Of a DNA stretch of 29,655 nt, positions 1-8,358 are shown piece by piece (position 1 is the stretch's first letter; each line of letters begins with the position of its first letter). A program made the position numbers and the translations under genes. The stretch is from positions 1-29,655 of the forward strand of contig CANDJN010000029.1 of assembly GCA_947385085.1 (NCBI GenBank). Direction: 5' to 3'. The notes under the pieces are model-generated. The model was not told where the DNA came from. It searched no databases and saw only the letters and a program-made list of their open reading frames with translations. The DNA is from an uncultured Erysipelotrichaceae bacterium. GTDB taxonomy: Bacteria; Bacillota_I; Bacilli_A; Erysipelotrichales; Erysipelotrichaceae.

Positions 1-47
1 TTATGCTTTTTTCCAAATAACAAATAAATTATTCTTTGTCATCATAT

Positions 48-77
48 AAATATCATTCTTTTAAATATCATTCTTTG
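48..77. repeat. 15-bp tandem repeat, two copies
   Basis: AAATATCATTCTTTT at 48-62 is followed directly by AAATATCATTCTTTG at 63-77, one mismatch in the last base. It lies in the AT-rich stretch 1-183 downstream of the suf operon, in which I see no gene and no convincing terminator. Replication slippage is a sufficient explanation. Confidence 0.8.
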
Positions 78-183
78 TTTGAGGAAATTATATCATACGG
101 GTTTCTCATCGGTGAATAGTAACAGCTACTTTCCCTATGTTTTTGTCCAAACGATACTGCAGACGCATAAAAAGCATTCACCA

Positions 184-747
184 TTATCGGTAATACTTTG
201 ATATAATACATTGTGTTTCCGTAATCACCACATCCATGAGTTGATCATGTGGCCGTTCTTCGCATTCATCACAGCACTGAAACGCATAGGCAATGCCGAT
301 TTTTAACGCTGTGCAATGTTGCAAATAACGATCATAATAGCCAGCACCATAGCCAAGCCGTACACCATCATGGCGAAACGCCACAAGCGGAATCAATATA
401 ACATCCAAATCTGTCGGTGTGAGTATCTCTCCCTCTTGCGGTTCTTGAATACCAAATGAGGAACAACTCATTAAAATGTTATTATGCCATGAAACCATTT
501 CCATTTCCGTTTTTGAAATTACACGCGGTAAGGCGAATATGCGATTATGTTGAGCAAGTGTCAATAGCGATGTCACATCCACCTCATTGTTTATTGGTGA
601 ATAAATGCCTACGCTCTTTGCCTGATGCAAATAAGGAAGACAGCGTTCACAAATCTGTTCACTTTTCCTTTTGACCTCTGCTTCACTCAGCGCCTTGCGC
701 TTAGCGATCATCCTTTTGCGAATAGCACGATTATCCAATTGAATCAC
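184..747 (-). CDS. 5-formyltetrahydrofolate cyclo-ligase
   Basis: Cytosolic 5-FCL (MTHFS/YgfA family), 187 aa, the usual family length. It converts 5-formyl-THF to 5,10-methenyl-THF with ATP and so returns stored folate to one-carbon metabolism. The family signature is visible as RLGYGAGYYDRYL around residues 130-142, and a basic N-terminal region (IRKRMIAKRKAL) matches the family start. The start is GTG at 747, inside the end of sufB (17-bp overlap), with only a weak ribosome site, so translation is probably coupled to sufB. It is the last gene of the suf unit; its cargo role there is unclear and may be simple co-transcription. Identity is secure, the exact start less so. Confidence 0.93.
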   Translation of the reverse strand: MIQLDNRAIRKRMIAKRKALSEAEVKRKSEQICERCLPYLHQAKSVGIYSPINNEVDVTSLLTLAQHNRIFALPRVISKTEMEMVSWHNNILMSCSSFGIQEPQEGEILTPTDLDVILIPLVAFRHDGVRLGYGAGYYDRYLQHCTALKIGIAYAFQCCDECEERPHDQLMDVVITETQCIISKYYR

Positions 748-2137
748 TCATATCCAGCTTTAACAGCTGATTCAATTCTACCGCATATTCCATCGGTAAT
801 TCTCTGGTAAACGGCTCTAAAAAGCCCATCACAATCATTTCCGTGGCCTGACCCTTGGTTAAACCGCGGCTCATCAGATAAAACAGCTGTTCCTCAGAAA
901 TATTGGACACCGTAGCCTCATGCTCAATCTGCGATGTTTGATTGCGCGTGATATTGGTTGGTACCGTATCACTGCGTGAATAAGAATCCAAAATGAGGGT
1001 ATCGCATTCTACCTTGCTTTTGGCAAAGTGTGCGTTTGGGCCATGGTGAATCAAGCCGCGGTAATTGACTTCTCCGCCATTGCGCGATACCGATTTGGAA
1101 ATAATATTGGAGGAAGTATGGGGTGCCAGATGAATCATTTTCGCTCCCGCATCCTGAATCTGATGAGAGCCTGCCACCGCAATCGAAATGGTCATACCTC
1201 TAGCACCTTCTCCTGCCAATATACAGGCCGGATATTTCATAGTCACATGAGAGCCGATATTCCCATCAATCCACTCCATCACACCATATTCATCCACATG
1301 GGCTCGCTTGGTCACCAGATTTAAAATATTACCCGACCAGTTTTGCACGGTCGAATAGCGGCATTTCGCATGCTTACCGACAAAGATTTCCACAACCGCT
1401 GCATGTAAGGAATCCTTAGAATACGTTGGAGCGGTACAACCTTCTACATAATGAACCTCCGCCCCTTCATCCACTATGATCATCGTGCGTTCAAATTGTC
1501 CCATAGATTGTGAATTAATGCGAAAATAAGACTGCAAAGGCTTGTCCAGCTTTACACCCTTCGGAATGTAGATAAAACTTCCTCCCGACCAAACGCAGCT
1601 ATTTAACGCCGCAAATTTATTATCGGTATAGGGAACGAGTGTTCCAAAGTATTTTTGAAACAATTCTGGGTATTCACGCAAGGCACTGTCGGTATCCAAA
1701 AAAATAATGCCCTTTTCCTTCACCTCATCCAGCATATTGTGATAGACCGCTTCACTCTCATATTGTGTGGTTACCCCGGATAAATACTTTGCCTCCGCTT
1801 CGGGAATTCCCAGCTTATCAAATGTGTTCTTGATTGTTTCTGGGACGTCATCCCAGTTTTTTTCACCCTTTTCACTCGGCTTTATATAATATGTATATTC
1901 ATCAAAATCAATGTTACTTACATCAGGACCCCATTTCTGAATCGGCATTTTCTGAAACGCCGCAAAAGCCTTCAGCCGATTTTCCAGCATCCACTTTGGT
2001 TCCTTTTTGATCGCAGAGATTTCTCTTACCGTAGCTTCACTTAAGCCTTGAGCAATCTTATATACGGAAACATCCTCATCATGAAAGCCATATTGATATT
2101 CCTCCTGCTTAGGGATTTGCGAATCACTCATATTCAT
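731..2137 (-). CDS. sufB: Fe-S cluster assembly scaffold SufB
   Basis: SufB, 468 aa, full family length. With SufC and SufD it forms the SufBCD scaffold on which clusters are built from SufS/SufU sulfur. The family C-terminal pattern is visible (LFYLMSRGLTKGQATEMI), as is the central beta-helix region with CRYSTVQNW. The start at 2137 overlaps the sufU stop as ATGA; the second ATG at 2131 has better spacing from the GAGGA ribosome site, so residue 1 could be either. Transcribed with sufC, sufD, sufS and sufU, and overlapping the folate gene downstream. Confidence 0.97.
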   Translation of the reverse strand: MNMSDSQIPKQEEYQYGFHDEDVSVYKIAQGLSEATVREISAIKKEPKWMLENRLKAFAAFQKMPIQKWGPDVSNIDFDEYTYYIKPSEKGEKNWDDVPETIKNTFDKLGIPEAEAKYLSGVTTQYESEAVYHNMLDEVKEKGIIFLDTDSALREYPELFQKYFGTLVPYTDNKFAALNSCVWSGGSFIYIPKGVKLDKPLQSYFRINSQSMGQFERTMIIVDEGAEVHYVEGCTAPTYSKDSLHAAVVEIFVGKHAKCRYSTVQNWSGNILNLVTKRAHVDEYGVMEWIDGNIGSHVTMKYPACILAGEGARGMTISIAVAGSHQIQDAGAKMIHLAPHTSSNIISKSVSRNGGEVNYRGLIHHGPNAHFAKSKVECDTLILDSYSRSDTVPTNITRNQTSQIEHEATVSNISEEQLFYLMSRGLTKGQATEMIVMGFLEPFTRELPMEYAVELNQLLKLDMSDSIG

Positions 2138-2574
2138 TCCTCGCTTTCATCCAAAATCGCCTGAATCGCATTCCAGCCGATTGTAGCACATTTTATGCGA
2201 TTGGCCTGCTTGCCGACCGTCTGAAACGCTACCGCCTCCTGTAACAAATCCGCATCATATTCACGTCCGTCAATCATCGCAAAGTACTGATTGATAATAT
2301 ACCGAGCTTCTTCCTTGCTTTTGCCCTTTAACAATTCACTCATGATCGAAGTGGATGCGGTAGAGATCGTACACGCTATGCCATCAAAACAAATATCTTC
2401 GATCTTCCCCTCAGTTAGCTTTGCCTGCACAGTTATATCATCAATACACGATTCGCTCGCCATATGCTTCTGAACATAGGTAGAATCATCACTCAATTCA
2501 TGATTGCGCGGATATTCATAGTGATCCATGATAATGGAGCGAAGCACCATCGGATCCTTTAACAAATCAGCCAT
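2134..2574 (-). CDS. sufU: Sulfur-transfer protein SufU
   Basis: SufU, 146 aa. In Gram-positive bacteria this zinc protein accepts persulfide sulfur from SufS and hands it to SufBCD. All four expected zinc ligands are present: C43 and D45 in ESCIDDI, C68 in GIACTIS, and C129 in RIKCATIGW. The extra loop between C68 and C129 that separates SufU from IscU is also there. A strong GGGAGG site lies seven bases before the ATG. It follows sufS after 11 bases. Confidence 0.95.
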   Translation of the reverse strand: MADLLKDPMVLRSIIMDHYEYPRNHELSDDSTYVQKHMASESCIDDITVQAKLTEGKIEDICFDGIACTISTASTSIMSELLKGKSKEEARYIINQYFAMIDGREYDADLLQEAVAFQTVGKQANRIKCATIGWNAIQAILDESEE

Positions 2575-2585
2575 AACAACCTCCC

Positions 2586-3818
2586 TTAAAAATAAACGTC
2601 AAGACAGCTCTGCATATTCGCTTTGGCACACACATCCAAAAAGCGATCCGCTTCTGCCTTTGTATTGTAAAAATATAACGATGCCCGTATCGTAGCGCTC
2701 GTATTCAAGCGATCCACCAACAGCTTAGCACAGTGCTGACCGCTGCGCACCGCAATGCCGTTCGCATTGAAGAAGGTAGCCGCATCCTGTGCGAATACAT
2801 CCTTTATGTTAAAGGTAATGATGGCGCTTTGCGCATCGGGATTATATAGTGTAATGTTATCCATCTTTAACAATTCACGCACAATATAATGATGTAATTC
2901 TAACTCATAAGCGTGTATATTTTCCATACCGATCACATCCAAATAATCAATAGCTGCGCGCAATCCAAGCACGCCTTCTATATTAGGTGTTCCGCTTTCA
3001 AACTTAAACGGCGGATTTTTCAAGCGAATATTGCCACACATATCAAAGCGGGCATTACTGCCACCACCCAAATGTAACGGATCCATGCGATCCAACAAGT
3101 CATATTTGCCATACAACACACCGGTTCCGGTCGGCCCACACATCTTATGAGCGCTGAATGCAAGAAAATCACAATCTAGCTTGCGCACGTCGATCGGCAT
3201 ATGCGGAACACTCTGCGCTCCATCCACCACCACCACAGCACCATATTCATGCGCCAAGGCACAAATTTTTTGAATAGGCGCTTCATAACCAAGCACATTG
3301 GTAATCATCGCCAAGGCAATCACCTTGACGCGTTCATTCATTTGTGAGCGAAGCGCTGCGATATCAATATGTCCTGATTCATCCAGTTTCATGTAAGCCA
3401 AGGTTGCTTTTCGCTCTGCGCAGACCTTCATCCACGGCAATACGCAGGATGCGTGTTCACTTTCACTAGTCAAAACTATATCGCCTTCCTGCAAGAACTT
3501 ACGGCCATAACCCTGTGCCACCATATTCAATCCTTCACTCGTACCACTCGTAAACACAATCTCATTTACCTTCGCATTCAGAAAATGAGCTACGCGCTTA
3601 CGTGCTCCTTCATACGCCTGATCCACTGTATAAGAAAGATCATAATCTCCACGATGTGCATTACACGTAATATCCGTATAATAATAGTCGACCGCCTTCT
3701 GTACTGCCTTGGGCTTAAACGTAGTCGCCGCATTATCAAAATAAATCAAATCATGCGACTGCATCTTTTTCCCATGAAGCATAGGGAAATCGTTGCGAAT
3801 CCGTTGCACATCAATCAT
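2586..3818 (-). CDS. sufS: Cysteine desulfurase SufS
   Basis: Group II cysteine desulfurase, 410 aa, PLP-dependent, producing a persulfide from L-cysteine for SufU. Seen in the protein: the PLP-binding lysine context FSAHKMCGPTGTG (about residue 223), YFDNAATT near the N-terminus, and the catalytic cysteine in VRSGQHCAKLL near the C-terminus. The ATG lies inside the last codons of sufD (8-bp overlap) with AGGTGAT as ribosome site, which suggests coupled translation. Position between sufD and sufU is the standard Bacillota order. Confidence 0.97.
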   Translation of the reverse strand: MIDVQRIRNDFPMLHGKKMQSHDLIYFDNAATTFKPKAVQKAVDYYYTDITCNAHRGDYDLSYTVDQAYEGARKRVAHFLNAKVNEIVFTSGTSEGLNMVAQGYGRKFLQEGDIVLTSESEHASCVLPWMKVCAERKATLAYMKLDESGHIDIAALRSQMNERVKVIALAMITNVLGYEAPIQKICALAHEYGAVVVVDGAQSVPHMPIDVRKLDCDFLAFSAHKMCGPTGTGVLYGKYDLLDRMDPLHLGGGSNARFDMCGNIRLKNPPFKFESGTPNIEGVLGLRAAIDYLDVIGMENIHAYELELHHYIVRELLKMDNITLYNPDAQSAIITFNIKDVFAQDAATFFNANGIAVRSGQHCAKLLVDRLNTSATIRASLYFYNTKAEADRFLDVCAKANMQSCLDVYF

Positions 3819-4626
3819 GTATGATCACCTTTTCTTCAATTTCTTTTTGGAGCTGCGTCTGCCATTCTTCTTGTGAAATCACTTCTGTGATCGGCATCAG
3901 ATAGCCAAGTGTCATTAATCCCAATGCGGCTGAACGCGATAATCCCCGCGATTGCAGATAATAGAGCTGATTCTCATCTGGCTGACCCAACGTAGTGGCA
4001 TGGGATGCCTTGACATCATCTTCATCGATATACAAAATCGGCAGTACCTCGCTACGCTGCTTAGATGTCATCGTGAGGACTCTACTTGCCTGATGGCTTT
4101 GGGAAGCATGAGCACCCTTGACAATGCGACCGCTTGCCTCCATTTTATAATCGCCGTTTTCCGTCACTACCGCAAAGTTTCTCATGATCCCACTCGTATG
4201 CGCGTGCTGATGACAAAGCTCCATTTGCCAATGCTTGTGATTGGCAATGCATACCGTAGTCCATTCAGTATCTAAACCGCCTTCACTCAGCGTTCCTTGA
4301 AGCTGATATGAACTGATGCCTTCGCTTAGATCACCGATACCGATCTTCGCATGTGCATCACGTTCTCCACTCATATTCAAAGAGAAATTCAGCTTTCCGC
4401 TTACACGATTCCAAAACAGCAGTGCAATATCACTGCTTTCCCCCAGATAAAGCTGCGTGTGCAAGTCCAGCTGCTCCCCATCATATGCGATCCACAGCTG
4501 CGCGTGTATGTGTTTGTCCGTTTTTATCCTCAATGACAAATGATCGCTATTGTGAATGATGATCTGTTTATCGCCATTTTTTTCAAGAATCAGCTCATAA
4601 TGATCTCTTGCATCCAGCGTAATCAT
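3811..4626 (-). CDS. sufD: SufD-like Fe-S assembly protein, short form
   Basis: SufD, 271 aa. It pairs with SufB in the SufBCD scaffold. The C-terminal pattern shared with SufB is clear (YLQSRGLSRSAALGLMTLGY), and position between sufC and sufS agrees. The protein is far shorter than the usual SufD of roughly 400 aa or more: the missing part is the N-terminal helical region, and the beta-helix core starts almost at residue 1. The start ATG overlaps the sufC stop by 4 bp and has AAGGAG upstream, so the short form looks like the real start and not an annotation error. Confidence 0.9.
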   Translation of the reverse strand: MITLDARDHYELILEKNGDKQIIIHNSDHLSLRIKTDKHIHAQLWIAYDGEQLDLHTQLYLGESSDIALLFWNRVSGKLNFSLNMSGERDAHAKIGIGDLSEGISSYQLQGTLSEGGLDTEWTTVCIANHKHWQMELCHQHAHTSGIMRNFAVVTENGDYKMEASGRIVKGAHASQSHQASRVLTMTSKQRSEVLPILYIDEDDVKASHATTLGQPDENQLYYLQSRGLSRSAALGLMTLGYLMPITEVISQEEWQTQLQKEIEEKVIIHD

Positions 4627-5450
4627 TGCCGCGGCTCCTTTTGATTCGCGGCGCAGCTTCCTAATATTGTCGTATTAAGCCGGGGTTTTGTTTCTTCAAT
4701 CGCAATTCCTAATGATTTCGCAATCCAGTCATAGCCCTGTGCATCGATTTTCTTTGTCAAACTGAAATCCCCATCCATTACAATCTTGCCATCGATCAAT
4801 ACATGCGCATGCGTCGGCTGCAAAAGATCATAGAAACGCTCATAATGCGATACAACAAGCAGTCCCATCGCTGTATCTTCCTGCATTTTGCGCACCTCTT
4901 TGGCTACGAGCTTCAACGCATCCACATCCAGACCGCTATCAATTTCATCCAACATCGCCATGCATGGCTTTAACAGCTTCATCTGGACAATCTCGTTGCG
5001 CTTCTTTTCACCACCGGAAAAGCCCTCATTCAAAAACCGATGCGCCAAATCGCTTTTCATATCCATATCCAAAATTGCCTGTTCCATCTCTTTGATAAAT
5101 GCAAACAAGGAAATCGGACGCTCCCTTCGTGCGTTCATCGCCGCCCGTAAAAAATCGGAATTGGTCACACCGCTGATTTCACTGGGATACTGCATTCCCA
5201 AAAACAATCCCATGCGGCTGCGCTCATCTACTTCCATCTCCAGCACATCATGATCATCCAAAAAAATTGTTCCTTGGGTAACAGTATACTTGGGATTTCC
5301 CATAATCGCTGCCAATAGGGTGGACTTGCCATTGCCGTTAGGACCCATCAATGCGTGAATCTCATCGGAGCGAATCGTCAAATCAATTCCTTTTAATATT
5401 TCTTTATCCTCAACGCTTACATGTAAATCATGTATGGATAATGTTGTCAT
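4623..5450 (-). CDS. sufC: Fe-S assembly ATPase SufC
   Basis: ABC-type ATPase of the SufBCD complex, soluble, 275 aa. Walker A GPNGNGKST at residues 36-44, signature GFSGGEKKR, Walker B MAMLDEIDSGLD and the H-loop VVSHYERF are all intact. First gene of the operon. An ATG at 5459 is in frame but touches the AGGA ribosome site with no spacing; the ATG at 5450 is nine bases from it and is preferred. The C-terminal tail is slightly longer than in typical SufC (about 250 aa). Confidence 0.96.
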   Translation of the reverse strand: MTTLSIHDLHVSVEDKEILKGIDLTIRSDEIHALMGPNGNGKSTLLAAIMGNPKYTVTQGTIFLDDHDVLEMEVDERSRMGLFLGMQYPSEISGVTNSDFLRAAMNARRERPISLFAFIKEMEQAILDMDMKSDLAHRFLNEGFSGGEKKRNEIVQMKLLKPCMAMLDEIDSGLDVDALKLVAKEVRKMQEDTAMGLLVVSHYERFYDLLQPTHAHVLIDGKIVMDGDFSLTKKIDAQGYDWIAKSLGIAIEETKPRLNTTILGSCAANQKEPRQ

Positions 5451-5480
5451 TGCACTCATTCCTCTCTCATGAACTTATAT

Positions 5481-5509
5481 ATCATACCAAAAAATGGCTA
5501 ATTTCACAA
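5481..5509 (-). promoter_or_regulatory. suf operon promoter
   Basis: On the minus strand TTGTGA, 17-bp spacer, TATGAT, with an extended -10 (TGG before TATGAT). It lies about 30 bp before sufC. I see no obvious operator next to it. Confidence 0.7.
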
Positions 5510-5608
5510 TAAAAACGCCCAGCACATCCCCATCATAAATGGTCTTTCTGTCCTTCACCATATAGCTTCATAAATATTATGGAAAATCATGTTTCGATCA
5601 TACAAAAA

Positions 5609-5637
5609 TTGCTTTTTAAGCAAATGTATCTTATAAT
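5609..5637 (+). promoter_or_regulatory. Promoter for the foldase pair
   Basis: TTGCTT at 5609-5614, 17-bp spacer, TATAAT at 5632-5637, 30 bp before the first foldase gene, which has CAAGGAGG as ribosome site. Confidence 0.75.
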
Positions 5638-5667
5638 AATAAACAGATTAATTTCAAGGAGGCAATT

Positions 5668-6660
5668 ATGATCGAGATATTAAAAAAACAATGGTTTGTC
5701 GTACTGATTGCGATTATTCTCATCACCTTCGCAATATTCAGTATCTGGGATACCAACAAAGGTAAACTAGCTGGTAAAAGTGTAGACGGAAAAGATGTCA
5801 TCGCATCGGTAGCCGACCAGAATATTTTTGCGGATGACATATTTGAAAGCATCAAAACTGCTTCGGCGGATTCCTATTTATATCAGAAGTTTCAAGATGC
5901 GGTTGCCAATGAAGCGATCGAAACGACCGATGATATAAAATCAGAAGCTAAGCTGCAACAGGAACAGACAGAGGAATACTTCAAAACCAATGATCCAACC
6001 AATTATAAAACGTCGCTGCAAAGCCAATTAGAGGCAATCGGCTACAGTGATCTTGGTGAATATTGCTTAACTTCCACAAAGGTACAGAAAGTGTTATCTA
6101 ATTATATGGATGAACATATGGATGAACTATTCACTCCCCTCTATAAAGATAAAAACGGTCGTATCGTCAGTCATATTCTGATCATGATGAAGGACAGTAA
6201 AAATCCTACGAAAGAAGAAAAAGCCAAGGTGGAAAGTGTGGACAAGGCTTTGAAGGAAGGAAAAAGCTTTGCGGATGTGGCAAAAGAATTCAGTGATGAT
6301 TCTTCTGCGGCAGCCGGTGGTTTGATTGGCTACTCCGATAAAGACAGCAGTTTGGTTGAGGAATTTAAAAAATCTGCCCTCTCATTAAAGAAAGGCGAAG
6401 TCAGCGATTGGGTCAAGGTAAGCTCCGATAATTATCAGGGATGGCATAAGATCACCGTGCTTGAAACAGAAAAGGAAGCCATTATGAAATTTGAGGATGA
6501 TGCCGATACGGTAAAGAATCAGCTGTATCAGGCAATTATGAACGCCAATGAAAATTTAGATAAAAAAATCATTTGGGAAGCTGCCAAGAAATTAGATATC
6601 ACCTATGGTAGTGATGAGATCAAAAAGCAATTGATGGATTACATGGGAGTTAAGGAGTAA
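5668..6660 (+). CDS. Membrane-anchored PpiC/PrsA-type peptidyl-prolyl isomerase
   Basis: 330 aa. A hydrophobic stretch at residues 9-26 has no lipobox cysteine, so it should act as an N-terminal membrane anchor with the rest outside. A parvulin (PpiC) domain covers about residues 163-268, starting at GRIVSHILI and including FADVAKEFSDDSSAAAGG and LKKGEVSDWV, the family's typical blocks. Expected role: folding of exported proteins at the membrane-wall interface. It is followed after 5 bp by a second, lipoprotein foldase, and both share the promoter at 5609. Family is secure; naming it prsA would be a guess because PrsA is normally a lipoprotein. Confidence 0.88.
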   Translation: MIEILKKQWFVVLIAIILITFAIFSIWDTNKGKLAGKSVDGKDVIASVADQNIFADDIFESIKTASADSYLYQKFQDAVANEAIETTDDIKSEAKLQQEQTEEYFKTNDPTNYKTSLQSQLEAIGYSDLGEYCLTSTKVQKVLSNYMDEHMDELFTPLYKDKNGRIVSHILIMMKDSKNPTKEEKAKVESVDKALKEGKSFADVAKEFSDDSSAAAGGLIGYSDKDSSLVEEFKKSALSLKKGEVSDWVKVSSDNYQGWHKITVLETEKEAIMKFEDDADTVKNQLYQAIMNANENLDKKIIWEAAKKLDITYGSDEIKKQLMDYMGVKE

Positions 6661-6665
6661 GGACA

Positions 6666-7562
6666 ATGAAAAAAGCAATGACGTTAAGCTGTGCTGCATT
6701 GATGGCATTAGCCTTGAGCGGGTGTAAAGATGCCAGTGTCGATATTTCCAATGGCAATGATGTCTTATTTACAGTTGGTTCCACCAAGGTCACCAACGAC
6801 GATATTTTCCGCCCAATTTTCTTAAGTAGCGGATTCTCCGAAGTCAATAAGCAGGTCAGCAAAATCATATATGATAAAGAAGTGCCGGTGAATGATGAAA
6901 TTACTGCCGAAGCAAAAAAAAGCATGGATGAATTCAAAAAGAGCGCCAAGGATAACCTCTCGGCAATCTTAAAGCAATACGGCTGTGAAAATGAAGAGGA
7001 GTATTATAACGATTATGTAATACCGAGCGTTCAAGGTACGCAGCTAGCAAAAAAATATCTGGAGGCTAACGCTGAAGATCAGATTACCACATATAAGCCG
7101 GTAAAGGCTCGCATTATCGCCTGCACCAGTGAAGGCAATGCGCAAAATGCATTAAAGGCTGTACAGGATGGCGGAAGCTTTGAATCCGCTGCGAAAACCT
7201 ATGGCAAGACGGACACGTATACCGGATCAGAAATCATTGTGAACCAGTCCAGTCAGCTTCCTTCTGTTGTTTGGTCAAAAATCAGCGTCATCACCGATAA
7301 GGAAGCAATGATCAATGAAGTTATCACAGATAATACCGATGCAGAAAATCCGTTGTATTATGTTGTAAAGGTGACCAATACCAAGGCGTTGGAGGAATTT
7401 AAAGATGAAGCGCTACAGTCCATTTTGGATCGTTCTACTACGATTCGTCAAGAAGCCATGGTTCATTACTTAAAGCAATATCAATTCCATGTCTATGATA
7501 TTGACATTTATAATTCCTATCAAAGCAGTATGCCCGATTATCTGGTACAGGATGCGGACTGA
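6666..7562 (+). CDS. PrsA/SurA-like foldase lipoprotein
   Basis: 298 aa. Signal peptide with lipobox LALSGC, cysteine at residue 20, so a lipoprotein anchored to the outer face of the membrane. Two long helical segments flank a weak parvulin-like region (about residues 147-240: KPVKARIIACT, FESAAKTYGKTD), which lacks many of the well-kept blocks seen in its upstream neighbour; isomerase activity is uncertain and it may work as a chaperone. The ribosome site AAGGAGTAAGGACA lies at the end of the preceding gene. Same operon, followed by a terminator at 7563. Confidence 0.8.
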   Translation: MKKAMTLSCAALMALALSGCKDASVDISNGNDVLFTVGSTKVTNDDIFRPIFLSSGFSEVNKQVSKIIYDKEVPVNDEITAEAKKSMDEFKKSAKDNLSAILKQYGCENEEEYYNDYVIPSVQGTQLAKKYLEANAEDQITTYKPVKARIIACTSEGNAQNALKAVQDGGSFESAAKTYGKTDTYTGSEIIVNQSSQLPSVVWSKISVITDKEAMINEVITDNTDAENPLYYVVKVTNTKALEEFKDEALQSILDRSTTIRQEAMVHYLKQYQFHVYDIDIYNSYQSSMPDYLVQDAD

Positions 7563-7588
7563 AGAAACAGGAAACTGTTTCTTTTTTT
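7563..7588 (+). terminator. Terminator of the foldase operon
   Basis: AGAAACAG, GAAA tetraloop, CTGTTTCT, then a run of T. It begins right after the stop codon. Confidence 0.9.
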
Positions 7589-7638
7589 CATCATTTTGAT
7601 TATAATAGAAACGTAATAGAATGAAGGAGGACATATCA

Positions 7639-8034
7639 ATGTGTATTTTTTGTGACATTGTTGCTGGTAAAATTCCGGCCTTTAAACTCTACGAGGATGA
7701 AAAAGTATTAGCCTTTCTTGATATTTCACAGGTAACCAAGGGGCATACGCTCATCATTCCCAAAGCGCACTATGATCATTTCTTGGATTGTGATAGTGAA
7801 ACGCTGGATATCATGATGCATGTGGCGCAGCGACTGGGAAACCATATAATGGAATGTACGAAGGCAAAGGGTATGCATATTTTAAGTAACATTCATGAGG
7901 CGGCTGGCCAAAGCGTTCCTCATTTTCATCTCCATATCATTCCCCGCTATGATGAACACGATGCGTGTATCATTCAGTTCAATTCCAGCGAGGAACAGGA
8001 TTTACAGCAGTTGCAAAAGCAGCTTGCGCTTTAA
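7639..8034 (+). CDS. HIT family nucleotide hydrolase/transferase
   Basis: 131 aa, cytosolic, Hint/HIT family acting on purine nucleotide phosphoramidates or dinucleotides. The histidine triad is PHFHLHIIPRY near residue 100, and the N-terminal CIFCDIVAGKIPA is typical for bacterial HIT proteins (CxxC zinc pair). An in-frame ATG at 7621 overlaps the AAGGAGG ribosome site at 7624-7630, so the start is 7639. A TATAAT at 7601-7606 may serve as its own -10. Physiological substrate not deducible. Confidence 0.93.
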   Translation: MCIFCDIVAGKIPAFKLYEDEKVLAFLDISQVTKGHTLIIPKAHYDHFLDCDSETLDIMMHVAQRLGNHIMECTKAKGMHILSNIHEAAGQSVPHFHLHIIPRYDEHDACIIQFNSSEEQDLQQLQKQLAL

Positions 8035-8037
8035 AGC

Positions 8038-8062
8038 AAGGACATCATTTTGATGTCCTTTT
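8038..8062. terminator. Terminator between convergent genes
   Basis: Perfect 10-bp stem AAGGACATCA / TGATGTCCTT with a TTT loop. A T-run follows on the plus strand for the HIT gene; its end touches the stop of the minus-strand gene at 8061. Confidence 0.85.
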
Positions 8063-8291
8063 AATTGGGAAAATCGCGGCGCAGCTGGGTCAAGGTCGTA
8101 GGCGAAATTCCCAAAATCAATTCCCACACACGATCCTCCCATATTCCCGACAATAGAAACGAAACCAAATCATTTACCGCTTCTCCTTCCCATATCCCAA
8201 CACCATCAGGCCTGGATAAAAGTTGACGGCGGAATTTTTCCTGATGCCAATACATGGCAGCGAGCCAAATGATCTGTGAATCCATTTTCAT
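8061..8291 (-). CDS. Small tryptophan-rich protein of unknown function
   Basis: 76 aa, not recognised. It holds six tryptophans (WLAAMYW, GIWEG, GIWEDRVWEL), no signal peptide and no clear membrane span. Support for being real: the ATG at 8291 has AGGGTGAT six bases upstream, the frame is open to a stop placed at a terminator stem, and the gene sits alone between two terminators (8038 and 8335), so it would need its own promoter (a CATAAT with a poor -35 TTTCAC is the best I see). Possibly lineage-specific. Confidence 0.55.
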   Translation of the reverse strand: MKMDSQIIWLAAMYWHQEKFRRQLLSRPDGVGIWEGEAVNDLVSFLLSGIWEDRVWELILGISPTTLTQLRRDFPN

Positions 8292-8334
8292 ATGATCACC
8301 CTATTTACATTATGCGTTTTCATGAGAACCTGTG

Positions 8335-8358
8335 AAAAAAAAGACGGCGTAACCGTCT
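8335..8358 (-). terminator. Terminator after the coaD unit
   Basis: On the minus strand AGACGG, loop TTACG, CCGTCT, then eight T. It overlaps the stop codon of the membrane protein gene at 8357. Confidence 0.88.

Noticed and set aside
1..45. Minus-strand mini-frame of 14 codons ending at the first base
   Set aside because: No ribosome site, AT-rich low-complexity sequence, nothing recognisable.
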